A stretch of DNA of 64,000 bases from Paramacrobiotus metropolitanus (GCF_019649055.1 NW_026570276.1:434001-498000); one strand, 5' to 3'. Shown: positions 11,814 to 23,758, numbered from the stretch's first letter. Notes: generated by a model not told the origin, from the sequence alone. A program made the numbers and translations.

Positions 11814-13750
11814 GAACCGAGCTGAGCCATACCATGCGACCTACGACGCCCACAGAAAGCAGTTGGAAAGCCCCCCGCTTCCGAAATCAGTCGCACAACC
11901 GTTGTGGGCTTTCGTCAGAACTCCAGTTATTTACATGATGGTCTGTACAGTCTGGCCGAAATTGACGATGTCCATTACATCGTTGCTTGGATGTATGTTG
12001 GTCTGTTGGTTCTGTGCACTGTTGGCAATGGGCTGAATTTGACTGTGCTACTACGGAGTATGAAAACATGGAGAATGTCCGCTTGCCATTACATGATCGC
12101 CACCGCCGTGGCTGATCTGGGTTCATTGTACGTACATCTTCGTTCAAGTTAAAAATTTTAAAGAGCTAGTTTCTATGAAGGCAGTTGATATCCAACCCAG
12201 CCTAGACGCGCGCCTGTAATTGTGCCGTATGCACTGTATTACTGTGGTCTCTACATATAATTATATGTTCTGTATAAGTACATATTAAAAATGTTCAAAT
12301 TATTCGGTAATCCTTTCCACGTTTACAATTCATTCAGCTTGGTTTACACCGTACTTGCTCACGTCCGTACTAATACTTAACAGTAAAATTATTGATATAT
12401 TATGTATGTCACAGTATGTATTTTGTATTTTCGGAATTGGTTTTGCACAGCAGATGGTTCGCGCTTCCGTTTTTCTTACACCTGCTAAGCCGGGGACAGA
12501 CGGAGTACACACCGTCCGTTGCTTTCGGTATTGTTCCATGGCTGGATGACGCAAGCATGTGGCTATCCGATTGGTTGGTATCTGACAATCCAATTTTGCT
12601 CCTGTAATTTGCAGTTCAGCGTCGAATGTAACTTGTTGACTCTTGCCTACTGAGTATTTAGCATAGTCGCTAGTAATAACATCTGTAATAATCCAAATAT
12701 TTCCCACTCTGCGGCTTGCAGGGTACTTGTAATGTTCTCGTGGGAGCGTTTGCTGGTTATTCTCTGTCCATTGCGCCTGCGCTGTCTGCAGCGTGTAACA
12801 GTGGCCCGCATCGCCATTCTCATCCTGCTGATGCTGTCGCTATCTTTCAATATGGTCGATTTTGTGGTGAACTACGAAGATCCGCATAATCACATGATCG
12901 GCGCACGTTATGGCTTCGATTCTTTGTTCGGGATCCAACGGTCCGGCGGTTTTTTGTTCTGGGTCCGGCAGTGGCTTTTAGTCCACGCAAAAGCCAAGGT
13001 ACGCAGTTGTCTGTATTATCGCACTTGAAAAATTAATAACTATACGAGTATTGGCGGAAGGGTCGAAATGCTATTATGCTAGATTGTTAGAGTTTATTAA
13101 ATTTAAGTTATTTACTGACTTAACACAATGTTAAGTTATGTGTAACAAACCAGCTGCAACTGGTTGGCTATATTTTAGGCTTTATTCTGCTTATCTGTTT
13201 ATCTTTGTTGCTGTTACGTGTTGTGGTTTTTGTTCCTGTTATACTAATACCGGTAACTTATTTTCAGATTATTGTGCGTCTTCTGACCTTTTTGTTAATT
13301 CTCGTTCCAAACTGCGTTCTCATCGGTTTCCTGGTTTACTATCGCCAGTCTAAGGTCAGCAAAATGCGAGCTACACCAAACGTCCGCAAAGAATTAGGCG
13401 AATCGCCGGTGAGAACCGCCAGTAAGAGCACCAACGTCATATTGCTCAGCAGTGCCATGTTGTTTCTGATAACGCGTGCGCCGCAGACTTTCCAGATGTG
13501 CGCTGTGGCGGCTAACAGCAAAATCGGGCTGTATAATGCGGATGACTCAGTTACGCTTATCACGGACGATTTCATCAATCTCGCTGTGCTCATCGGTTAT
13601 ACCATGAACTTCTACGTTTACCTTCTCACCGAACGGCAATATCGAGAGCGTTTCATGGCGGTCGTTCTTCGACCACTGCTGTCTTTCTGTACTACAAGAC
13701 CTGGTCTTGTTTCTGTACTGTACCGAGAGCCGAAACAGTGCCGTAGCTAG
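11814..13750 (+). CDS. Family B seven-TM receptor, complete 3' end
   Basis: Rhodopsin-like GPCR, probably a peptide-type receptor in the plasma membrane. Proposed exons: up to 12127 (TM1, TM2), 12454-12577, tentative 12615-12652, 12722-12998 (TM3 end with WERLLVILCPLR, TM4) and 13268-13750 (TM5, ICL3, TM6, TM7 ending TMNFYVYLLTERQYRERF, an NPxxY/helix 8 equivalent). Junctions 12127/12454, 12577/12615 and 12998/13268 keep phase. Two problems: a run of six C in the N-terminus (five in the other copy, just after codons for SSWKAP) shifts the frame from the ATG at 11814, and the boundary after 12652 lacks a GT donor. The six-C run may be a sequencing error or a real null. Without the ATG at 11814 the first in-frame ATG lies inside TM1. 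Confidence 0.65.
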
Positions 13751-14215
13751 ATTCGCTGCAGTACAGAAATGGGGCACTCAATTAAGCGCCGCCAAGATGT
13801 TATTGTATAATTATGCGAGTCAAAACCCGGTTTCTGTGAAGTATCTGGTTTAAATGTTATAATTGTCATATTGTAACAGCATGGGATGCAAACATTTTTT
13901 GTCGTAAATTCAGCCTGATTAATTTTTAATGAAATTACAAAATGGCGCTGGAATAAATAAATACTGCTGGATATAGTTATTGAGATTTTAGTTCCTGGTT
14001 TTATTTGATCGTAGTATTAACTCAAAAACCAAAGTTGTAGCAATAATTTCCATAAATAGTAGGTCGCCACCTGTGTGTCCGTATTGTTCGGAAGCACAGG
14101 CATCTCGTTAATAATATTATTGTTGTATTTCCGTATTTACGATTTTGCTAAATTATTGACAGCGTTTGTTGGGCAAAGCGTTACTGCGTACGTCAACTGA
14201 TCCCAACGGATTTGA
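13751..14215. other. 3' flank and intergenic spacer
   Basis: No gene. AATAAATA at about 13953 could serve as a poly(A) signal for the receptor. From about 13990 on, the sequence resembles the region upstream of the second HTH-finger gene (18600-18740), with ACCAAAGTTGTAGCAA and GTTAATAATATTATTG. Confidence 0.45.
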
Positions 14216-16206
14216 TCAACACAACTTGGTGAAAAAACCTCGGAATGGACGAGAAAAAGACAGCTGATTTACGAACTACGCAATGCTGGCTACACACAGC
14301 CGCAAATCGCGGATCACGTAGGCATCGGTTTGAATGCATTGAAAAATTTTCTCTGGATGGCAACATTATCTCAACCACGAACGGCGCGGAGTGATGAGGA
14401 GAAAAAAGAGATTATACGGCTAGTACATCAAGGAAAGTGTAGTGTAGCAGAAATTGCGACGCAGTTCAACATGAGCTGGTCGAACGTGTATCAAATGGGG
14501 CGAATGGCTGGCGTTAAAGAAGACCAGAGTTTTCTCACACGGGATAAGATTTGTGTCAGTCAGAAGCGGAAAGCAGAGATACTTAAATGTTTCGACGAAG
14601 GTCATAGCGCACCGTACATCCAGGAAAAATTTAACCTATCTAGAGCTATTCTTACGCTGCTGTTGCGACAGAATGGGAAGAGCTTTGGTGGACGCTCCCT
14701 GCAAAATCGTCAGCGCAAACAAGCTTCTGCTCTGCAACTTTATGCACAGGGAGTGTCAATAAATGTCATAGTCAAACGGCTTAAAATAGCCCCGAGTACG
14801 ATGAGCCGTTTACTAAAAGATGTCGGCCATGAAGCAGTCACACTGGATGAGTGTTCGCAGAACACTGCGTGTCCCGAGCTAGAATTGGAAACAGATGACG
14901 CAGAACCGGCCTTTGAGACACCCCGGGGTAATGAGGACAGCGTTCACGACACGGAGACCACATGCCTGATGCAATGTGATAATCCAGACTCTAAGCACCA
15001 CCATTCCTGCTGTGCCGATTGTGATCATATTGCAACGCCTGACCACGACAAAAGAACCGCATCGATCGTTCATTGTACTGCCTGCAGCGTCAAATTCGGA
15101 ACAGTCGAGAATGTTTCAAAGGATAACTTACAAGTTCTTATTTACTCCCACGCAGGTACGTGGCACCACGTGCTTTATTGAACCGTTTTTAAATTAACGA
15201 GTAATTGCACAGTGAACTCGGTTGTTGTGCGTAAACGGTTGACCAGGTAAGGTAAGTTAAACTTTGAATGCACAACGTCTATTCGTGAAAGACCTGCTCA
15301 ACCGCCCGGTTATTCTAAGAAATGCATTAAAAGTAATTATTTTATGATAATACCAATAATAATATTATTGGTATTATCATAGTCTAAGGCTAATATTATT
15401 AGCCTTAGACTAAGCGGTAGAGGTAAACCTGTGACTAAATATTTCAACCCAAAAAGACGGAGAAGTTCAGTGCAGACTAGCTAAGCATGTACAGCCACCC
15501 GGTAATTATTTTGAAATACGCCAAATAAAAACGATAATGCGCTTGCACACCAGATTATCTTATGTATTTTGTACGGATGTCACCCAGATTTTCGCAAACG
15601 TAAGGTGCTAGTTTTGACTAGCAACCGTAATTGCGCAAATACCCTATTGTACTGACAATATATCCGTAAATGACGCCAATTGTGATGTTAATTTTATGTT
15701 ATAAACTTATAGGTATATAAACTGGCCTGCAAATCCAATTACTCGCAACAAAAAATTTGGGTTATTTAGGACCGGAATTTTATCAGAAAGCGGATATTCC
15801 AGCCGGCGTTGATAGAGATATAGCACCTGCACAATTTCCCCCCGGCCAGAGAACGCTGCTGGATGAGACCGCAGAATGTTTCCCTCTCTCGGCAGATCAA
15901 TTCGGGATGAGAACTGTTTCCGAAATAATACCGCTGCAGCCGGATAGTTTAACCACCATCGGCCTTAACGGAAGATATCAGTGCCAACTGTGTCGTTTCG
16001 CTTGCAATGAAGAGGAAGCATTCCTGTTGCATTTGGCTGATAAAAATCATGCAGAGCGTCGTGCCACCAGGACTTTCTTATGTTGTATGGGGTGTAAATT
16101 TAGAACCCGAAAAACGGCAACGATGGGCAGCCACATTATTAAGTACCAATCGTCGCAAAATACGCTGCAGAACCATAACGTGCATTCTGTTAAAACGACC
16201 CAGTGA
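14216..16206 (+). CDS. HTH-repeat/zinc-finger protein, paralogue A (damaged start)
   Basis: Predicted nuclear DNA-binding protein. Exon 1 runs from the open frame at 14216 (first ATG in that frame 14330) to 15155; exon 2 is 15770-16206. The junction CGCAG|GTACGT ... ATTTAG|GACC is phase 1. It encodes tandem helix-turn-helix units of about 45 aa (VAEIATQFNMSWSNVYQMGR; YIQEKFNLSRAILTLLLRQ; INVIVKRLKIAPSTMSRLL), then an acidic Cys/His-rich linker. Exon 2 has a C2H2-like finger (CQLCRFAC...HLADKNH) and a partial CxxC...H unit (CCMGCKFRTRK..GSH). Compared with paralogue B, the natural ATG (14245) is out of frame by two missing bases near 14259, so the first HTH unit (QLIYELRNAGYTQPQIADHVG) has no start codon. 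Translation could begin at 14330. The DNA target is unknown, and domestication from a transposase is possible. Confidence 0.65.
15344..15380. repeat. Perfect 37-nt palindrome
   Basis: ATGATAATACCAATAATA, then one central base, then its exact reverse complement: 18-bp arms with no mismatch. It lies in the intron of HTH-finger gene A and touches a second perfect palindrome. Confidence 0.95.
15380..15412. repeat. Perfect 33-nt palindrome
   Basis: TAGTCTAAGGCTAATA, one central base, then its exact reverse complement: 16-bp arms with no mismatch. It shares base 15380 with the preceding palindrome. Confidence 0.95.
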
Positions 16207-16267
16207 GGTACATAATTATTATAATTAAAACTATTAAATCCTATGATTGTTTTGGTTATCACGAGTG

Positions 16268-16640
16268 CTCGTAAAGTTTTGGCCGTGAATGCCTTCTGCA
16301 GTCTGCTTATGTTTTGGTTTATTACTTTGTTTCTACATTTTTCGCAGCGAATGCATACAATTTTTCGCTCAGCAAGCACATAGTAGCTGTGACGGAAAGC
16401 TGAATAAGTACATCGATAAACTTCTGTAAAGTGGCAGCTAATGGAAAATGTAGACAAATCGTCACAACCCACTTTGAGAGGTTTATCGGCGGAATCTGAA
16501 GCTGGGTAAATCATGTACAGTACATCTGCACAACCGTCTGATGGCTACGGCAAGAAAAAGATTAGGACCGACACTGGCGATCGGAACCAGCCAGGTTAAG
16601 CCAGCGATCGACTCGTCGGGCACTGTAACAGGTTATGCGT
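16268..16640 (-). pseudogene. Family A receptor relic
   Basis: A short minus-strand remnant. MIYPASDSADKPLKVG lines up with MIHPVTHSALNTLRAV of the intact receptor (region before TM5), followed by a degraded TM5 and HFTEVYRCTYSAF. Upstream, WLVPIASVGPNLFLP resembles the TM4 motif SWIIPIASCVPQLLP. Frames are disrupted and the rest of the gene is not visible. Confidence 0.55.
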
Positions 16641-18980
16641 CACAATGGGAGATTCATGTGTGTTTGGTGGGCATTACGCCATTTGCAGTCTGAACTCTGA
16701 TCCTTAGAAATTTCCTGGATGCACTGCAGCCGTGCATGGTTCTGCCGGAATAGAAGGTTGCAAATCTTGTGTTCTAACGTCTTGTAAGAGTGTAGCTATC
16801 TGCGGTAACTATATGGCATTGATTTGCAATACGGATCCAGTACTGCACAATGTGGACGCCTGAAGTATAACGAAAGCCGACGAGCAGGAAACAGACCCTT
16901 ATTATGGATTAACGGTGGAGGCCTTATTATGCTCGTAGAAACATCATTACAACCAGAAACCTTTAATAGAAAAAATAGAACCACAGAAAGTACGTTTTCC
17001 TTGTACCGGTACCGGTACTACTTATGTTAAGCCCTTTAGAAAGTAGTGGCCTCAAATCCAAAACTGTGCACGTGCGCCAGTTCCTGTACCTCTCGTAAAG
17101 CGTAAACTGCATGCAAATCGAAAAAAATCAAATACAAAACTATGCAGGTGCCAGGTTCCCTATGCTTCTATTATATAGTCTACCAGCGTTGAGCAAATTC
17201 CGGGCCCGTAGCCAAATTTTGATTGATACGAAAAATTTGTGACATAATTGAAATTTCGTCAAAAAATTAAACTTGTACGAGTCGTACAGACAGATACATC
17301 GAGCTCTGCCGACCAATAAAAAAATTCTAAAAGCTGTTGGATCGAATGCAGCTATGTGACTTGTCGCCGGCTTGGGCGGTTGAGCATTTCCGGCTTGAAG
17401 CAGTTTTTGCTTGACTTTGGCGCGTTTCTTTCTTTCTATGGGTATCTAGACAGTTATCTGTTATCAGGTAGACAGACAGAAAACACATCTCACAGACATC
17501 TCACAGTTTTGTGTCATTGTCAAATGCAATGTCAGTTGCATGATCGTTAATCTCAACGGACGCCATAAAACTGACAACGTTGGCCGTGCACGTTTTGCGA
17601 CTTAAACCTTGGTATAACCACGCGAACGAAGAAGTCAACGTGCAACAAACGGAACAGCCTCAGGTGGAACCTGATTTGTCAGCAAAGTAAATACAAAATG
17701 CGTGTAACGCATAAACCACGCTACAACCCGCGTAAGCAAAAGTAATTCCAATTTTATTATTCCATCGTTCCTTCAAGATTATTCCATTATTCCATTACTC
17801 TTTCAAGAATCATATAGAGAAAGTACTCCCGTATTATATCCGTGTCATGTTTGTACATCTACATAGATTCTTGGGGTCATTTACCCAGATACCTTATCCT
17901 CTCCTACTCGTATATGAACGGTGTCACTTCTCTCATACGATATTCGTTCGAGGGTCATGTTATCATCATTCTACGCTCACCCAGCTGCTATTCATCTTTG
18001 TTCATCTCAGTTGAGTACGTTTACCATTAAAGTATCTTTAGCATCATCCGCGTATTCTCAGCGAACCCTACATTACAGAGCCACGCATGAATATGCCAGA
18101 ACAGGACGGTGCAATGCTTATATTCCAACAGTGATATTTATCTGCCGGTAAGTACAATGTGGACGCGCGCATTATAACGAGAAACTCGGGAAACCTTTAA
18201 CAGAAACGACAGAACCGGGATCTAAATTATCTCATTAATTTCAACATATACGTGCTTAATTTGCCTAAAAAGCACATAGCGGCAGAATAAAGTATTATCG
18301 CTGATCACTTATCGTGCAAAAATACGATTAACGGTGATGTATCTGGAGCAATTCTGTCCACTGCATGGCGTTCACTGATTAGACTGTTTACTAGAGTAGT
18401 ACAGTATTTACATTGCATACATACTGATATATACGTGCATACATACGAATTACATTGCAATTTCATCAAGCGTCAGCTGCTGCTCTGGTTTATTTAGTTT
18501 CTGAAGGGTTTGGACATCCTAGGCGGATAATCACTTGATCAACTCCGTGCCCTCGACAGGATCTTTACCGCTGCTTTGGGAAGTAAGCTTTCAGTTGTAG
18601 TACAGATAGTTATTCAAAAATCAAAGTCGTAGCAAGAATTTGCGCTAATAAAAACTCAGTGCTATGCGCCCGGACAATCCGTTCGCACAACCATTTTGTT
18701 AATAATATTGTTGGTGTATTTCCATTTTGATGTTTTTGTCACGCGTAAGGGGTCGTGCTCTTAAAAAAACAACTAATTACGTAACTGACAACAAAACACA
18801 CAAATAGAGCAGATATGTAATACGACATTCGAACATTGTAGTAGCACATGCTGCCATTCATTACAGATTTACTGGGAACTGCTAATAACGTTTCGTAGAC
18901 AAAACGTTACTGCATTCTGTACGTCAGATGTTCTCAGCGGTTATGATCAATACAACGTGGTAAAATAACCTATTCTAGGA
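16641..18980. other. 2.3-kb spacer, no gene seen
   Basis: No coding exon recognised. It contains low-complexity TTCCATTATTCC repeats (about 17755-17810). The last ~380 bases resemble the 5' flank of paralogue A, so the tandem HTH-finger duplication included promoter sequence. Confidence 0.45.
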
Positions 18981-21023
18981 ATGGATGAGAAAAAAAAACA
19001 GTTGATTTTTAAACTACGCGATGCTGGCTACAACCAGAAGAAAATTGCAAAACGCGTGGGTATCGGTTTGAATGCATTGAGACGTTTCCTCCGGAGGGAA
19101 ACATTATTTCGACTACGAACGGCGCGGATTGATGAGGAGAAGCTAGAGATTTTACCGCTGTTACACCAACAAACGTGCAGTTTAACAAAAATTGCGAATC
19201 AATTCAGCATGAGCTTTAAGACATTGAATCAAATGCGACGAACAGCCGGCGTTCCTGACGAGCAAAAGAAAAGCATCCTTCCGCTGTTTTATCGCGGTGA
19301 CTCAAGGGCGGACATTATGCGCGAGGTTAAAATGGAAGGTGGCGCCGGCAACCCTGTATTAGTTCATTATGCTAATCAGAGTTTCACCACACGGGATAAG
19401 ATTCGTGTCAATCAGGAACAGAAAGCAGAAATACTCAAGTGCTTTGATGAAGGGCATAGTGAACTGCAAATCAGAGAACAATTTGACCTGTCTAAAGCCA
19501 CTCTTAAGATGTTGTTGCGACAGAATGGGAAGACCTTCGGCGAACGTTACCGGCAGAATTTCCAGAAGAGACGAGCTGCTGCTCTGCAACTTCGTGCCCA
19601 AGGAATGTCAATAAATGCCATAGCGAAACAGCTTAAGGTATCCGCAAGTACGATAAGCCGTCAAAAACAACCTATCGGCCACGAAACAGTCACACTGGAT
19701 AAATGTTCTCAGTACACTGCGTCGCTGGAGTTGAAAAAAGTTGATGCAGAACCGGCCTCCGAAGCACAACGACCTGATGAGCACGGCGGTCACGACACGG
19801 AGACCACGTGCGTGATGCAAAATGATATTCCAGACACTAAATGCCAGCACGGTGCTCGTTGTGATCAAACCGCCACGCCTAACCATGGCAAAAGAACCAC
19901 AGCGCTTAGCCGATTGTCCGCTTGCATTATCGACGTTGGAACAGTCGAGAAAGCTTCTAAGGATAACTCGGAAGTATCTGTACTTTGCTCGGAGAATACT
20001 CACACAAGTAAGCGAAAATTAATAGCGAGCTCCTCTTAAATTAGCGCGAATAAATTGCGCAATGTAATTATCTCTGTATCAGTTTTTGGGAGTTTGCGCA
20101 CGATTCCCCTAAGTCACTTCTAATACGCAACGTCAGTGCAGACCATTATATGTATGTAGCAGACCTTCGTATTCAAAACTGCCCGGTTTTCCTAAAAAAC
20201 GCATTAGAAATGATATTGAAAGTAACGTTATAAGAATTAATATTGTTTCTGTATAAATATTGTTTCTGTATAAATATTGTTTCTGTACAGAGAGTGTGCA
20301 CATTTTTATTTTCATTATTAATTTGTTTATTATTTATGCCGTTGAACAGCGCTAAACAAGAGAATTACTGCACTAAAGCGTCACACATTCTTATTTTATA
20401 CGATGTCACTTAGATTCGCAAAATCCTGATCTGCTACCTATACGTTTTGACTAGGTACACTAATAGCGTATCGTTCGGACAGAGTTTACCTGTACAAACA
20501 ACACAGAATTATGAAGATAATTTTATGTTTAAAATGAACTGGCTTACAAATCCAACTACATAATCCTTAATTGTCGAATAATTTAGCGCTGGAATATTAT
20601 GCTAAAACGGATACTTCTTACGCCGGCGTCGATAGGAATATTGCACCTGCACATTTTCCCTCCGGCCAAATAAAACAGCAGAAAGGGATTACAGAAAGTT
20701 CCCGTGTTATTTCAACAGACCATTGCATTGTGGAAACTACTCCCAAAGTATCGTTTCTACAGCCAGTCAGTGTAACCTTGACCTGCCGCAACGAAAAATA
20801 CCAATGCCAAACGTGCCACTTTACTTGCGACGAAGAGGAAGCATTCCTGTTGCATCTGGCCGGCAAAGAACATTCACAGCTTTCTGCTACTGGCACTTTC
20901 TTACACTGTACGGGATGTAAATTCAGAACGCGAAAACCGGCGACAATGGGCCAACACATTATTAAGTACCAATCGTGGCAAAATGCGCTGCAGTACCATA
21001 ATCTGCATTCTGTTAAAATTTAA
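18981..21023 (+). CDS. HTH-repeat/zinc-finger protein, paralogue B (intact)
   Basis: Exons 18981-20007 and 20587-21023 join in phase 1 (CACAA|GTAAGC ... AATTTAG|CGCT), giving about 487 aa. The N-terminus carries about five tandem helix-turn-helix units: KLRDAGYNQKKIAKRVGIG; LHQQTCSLTKIANQFSMSF; a degenerate unit near FYRGDSRADIMREVK, missing from paralogue A; FDEGHSELQIREQFDLSK; and LRAQGMSINAIAKQLKVSAS. These look like homeodomain-like or transposase-type HTH. A polar linker follows. Exon 2 gives a finger C-x2-C-x12-H-x5-H (CQTCHFTC...HLAGKEH) and a second CxxC unit (CTGCKFRTRK...GQH) with no second close His. Most likely a nuclear DNA-binding protein. The ATG at 18981 aligns with the dead ATG of paralogue A. 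I do not recognise a named family. Confidence 0.75.
20239..20289. repeat. 17-bp tandem repeat, three units
   Basis: AATATTGTTTCTGTATA three times in a row, the last with two-base changes. It lies inside the intron of HTH-finger gene B and is not present in the intron of paralogue A. Confidence 0.85.
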
Positions 21024-21661
21024 AACTATCCATTGAGTATATAACTTTCAAATGTACGATTTTCTCGGTTATTTAGAGCATATTTGCTGCTGCGGTCGTC
21101 TGCGCCGCTTACATTTTCACTACTTCTGCATTTCTTCTTTCCGTCTTATTATCAATAAAGGCATGCGATTTTGGCCTACGCTAGTACTCTGTAACAGTAA
21201 GTGTCAGCTTACATTTGCTTTTTATCATCCCTCATGTGCCGCTAATGCTCATAATTACGTCCTTCAGTTTCGTTATATTTGTAATATGCTTACGTTGTCA
21301 CCGCGTAACTGACTCAAATTATCGTCCACTGGCTTTTTTGCTGCAAATAATGGACAGGTTTCTGCTTCCACAGAAGGACTACGCTAGCATATAGGCTATA
21401 GCAAATTACGGCATTGTTCGGACTTGAAAAAATGTTAATAAATTGTTAGCGCAAATTTAAAACTAGCGTGGCGACCCTCGTAAACGTCGGGACACTTGCG
21501 AAGAAAATGGACGGTTTGATTACATAAAATAACTCAAACCGCAAGAAATTTTTGTTGTAGAATTTGTTTACTGGGAAGTTTGCTTGAGTGCATGGCTGTT
21601 GGTCGGTTGGAGCGAGCTGGTCTGCGGCAGCCACCTCGCGTGCGCGCATACTTGTATTACT

Positions 21662-21715
21662 CTGGCTAGCGAATCCAAGTCGCGACAGCTGGCTAGCGAA
21701 TCCAAGTCGCAACAG
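21662..21715. repeat. 27-bp direct repeat, two units
   Basis: CTGGCTAGCGAATCCAAGTC plus seven more bases, repeated head to tail at 21662-21688 and 21689-21715 with one difference (GCGACAG versus GCAACAG). Confidence 0.85.
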
Positions 21716-21844
21716 CCACTTGATTTTCAAAACTTGCAGCATCCGTTTTTCTATGTCTCCTTAACGAAACTTCCCAGTCAATGTTTCAGAACAGAGAATA
21801 AAATTTCAGAATTTTTTTGATATCTTGAGAGTAAGTTTTTATGT

Positions 21845-21971
21845 CGAACCAAGAAAGTTAAGTTTGTTTCGGTTTCTCATAGACATAGCATGGGTCCGTG
21901 CGATGGAGGCGTTGCTTGCATCCAATGCTTTGTCTACGAGAAGCCAAAACAAGCATAACTTTCTTGGTTCG
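21845..21971. repeat. Imperfect inverted repeat, 47-bp arms
   Basis: Arms 21845-21891 and 21925-21971 are reverse complements with several mismatches (CGAACCAAGAAAGTTA at the outer end), around a 33-bp spacer. It may be a decayed foldback or miniature transposon; no target duplication was found. Confidence 0.65.
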
Positions 21972-23758
21972 CCACAAATAACCACTTATCAGAGAACAGA
22001 GATCAAAAAGCTTCTAAATTTTTTCTCTATCTTCTGAGATGTTGGTTAAGAAGTTTCATGGATGAGAGAAACGATAAGTTGGTGCTGAAACTTTGGATCA
22101 ACTGACAACGACATTCAGTGCATTCTTTCACTGCTCACATAACATGCTCCTCCTCTGCCTCTGCATCTCTGTCTGTCCTATATTACAGTTTCTGTCTCTC
22201 CTGAGTTTACAACTTACATTTCTCATATTATCAGTTAAATTTTTGTTTGTCCTCAGTTACAACCTTACAAGTTACAATATTACACGACATGGATCCATAG
22301 CCTGAAGCTATATTATTATTATTACATAATTTATATAATATAACTTCAGAAAATATGCAGCGCTATTTTCTTTGCAAAATTTATCGGCGCTATGTACGGG
22401 TATCTACAGACCGTACTGCAGACACATATGTTACTGTACTGTAGACACATACATGGTAAGTGATAACCGTTTAACCTAATGCAACTTTGTAACAATGCTC
22501 CCGGTCACATTGCTCTATCTTAATCTTTAAACGTCAGTGTGGTATTTAGCGTATGAAGTTGTAAATGGGGAACGAAAAGGTCACGATCTTAAGTCTACTA
22601 CAGGAAGAAAATAGACCCTTAGAAAGAGCGCGTGATTATTGATAGCGCTGGAGAAATACGACAATTAAATTTACCATAAAACGACCTAAATTTTTAAAAA
22701 TGATGGACGTCAACAAAATAAAGACTTTGTGATGGGATGACGGATTAGGTCATTGTCTTGGCATTCCGCTTATGCGATATGCGCTGACGCAAAACAAACC
22801 CTGCTCTAATGTTTATGTCTTAATCCTTAAAGCAGATCAAGAATAAATTGCATAACCGCAGTGCGTATAAATGTTGTTGATATGTAAAATTTAATAAGCT
22901 GTTTTACTACAAATTTGTAAAAGCTGTTATTCTGTAATGCAGCTCATAAAGTTGTTTCGCTGGAGACGACAGCCGTCACTTCTACAGATTCCATGAAAAC
23001 AAATAAATACAACGTGCCCACCGTTTCCAAAATATAACGTGGCCAGGTTGCATTTATTGGAAATTCATCCAAATTAGTGGAAATTTGTGGTGGAAATCCA
23101 TGCCTTGACCACTAAAGCGCCGGTTACGCCCTGCTGTAACGCCAGCATTTTCATCCGTACAAAAAACAGTGACGGCGCGAAAGTAATCTTCCTTTACGCC
23201 GTAATTAGATCAAGTGACGGTCTGTGTGATCAGTAAGTTTATATACGGTCAGTAAGTGTCTATGACCATTAAGTCTATCCAGAGTCTTTGTGATCAGTGA
23301 GTCTGCTATGCACTTCCCCTGTACTGCTCCAGTCATACGAATGGATTTCACGGCTGAGCAGGAATTTTAAAAGCGAAAAATTTATACTTTTTATTAAAAA
23401 TACGTGTACGCTGATGAAGTTTATCCACCGTGTATGTGTAGTTTTGCTGTGCATGAATTGTCTTTTCCTGTCCCTTACCAGTAATCACCAGACCTAACAC
23501 CTTGTAAGCTGTTTTTTTGGCACGAAGATAAGGCTACTTACAGTGCTGAATGCACTGCGTTATAGTTTTCTTTCTCAATTGTGTCACGCAGTAGCCACAA
23601 TTGTTCAAATATTTTGCAGTTAATGTTCTACGTCTCTGCGACCACACAACGCCAAGTGGGGGAACTGGAGATGCTGCTGACCGGAAGCGCGAGCAAGGTG
23701 CGTGAACGCGAATGCGTTGGCCACCTCTGTTCGCTCCAGCTGCACAGGCAACCTCAAA

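Larger units (their letters stand above)
8184..13233 (+). repeat. Tandem segmental duplication, copy 2 (5.05 kb)
   Basis: Second unit of the head-to-tail duplication. It continues past 13233 into unique sequence carrying the final exon of the family B receptor. It begins with the N-terminal coding fragment of the family A gene (8184 onward corresponds to 3131 onward), with no gene body attached. Confidence 0.95.
21024..23758. other. 2.7-kb spacer with small repeats
   Basis: No gene recognised. It holds the 27-bp direct repeat at 21662-21715, the inverted repeat 21845/21971 and a short (ATT)n tract near 22305. The last few hundred bases are probably the 3' non-coding end of the DIRS-like element. 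Confidence 0.45.
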
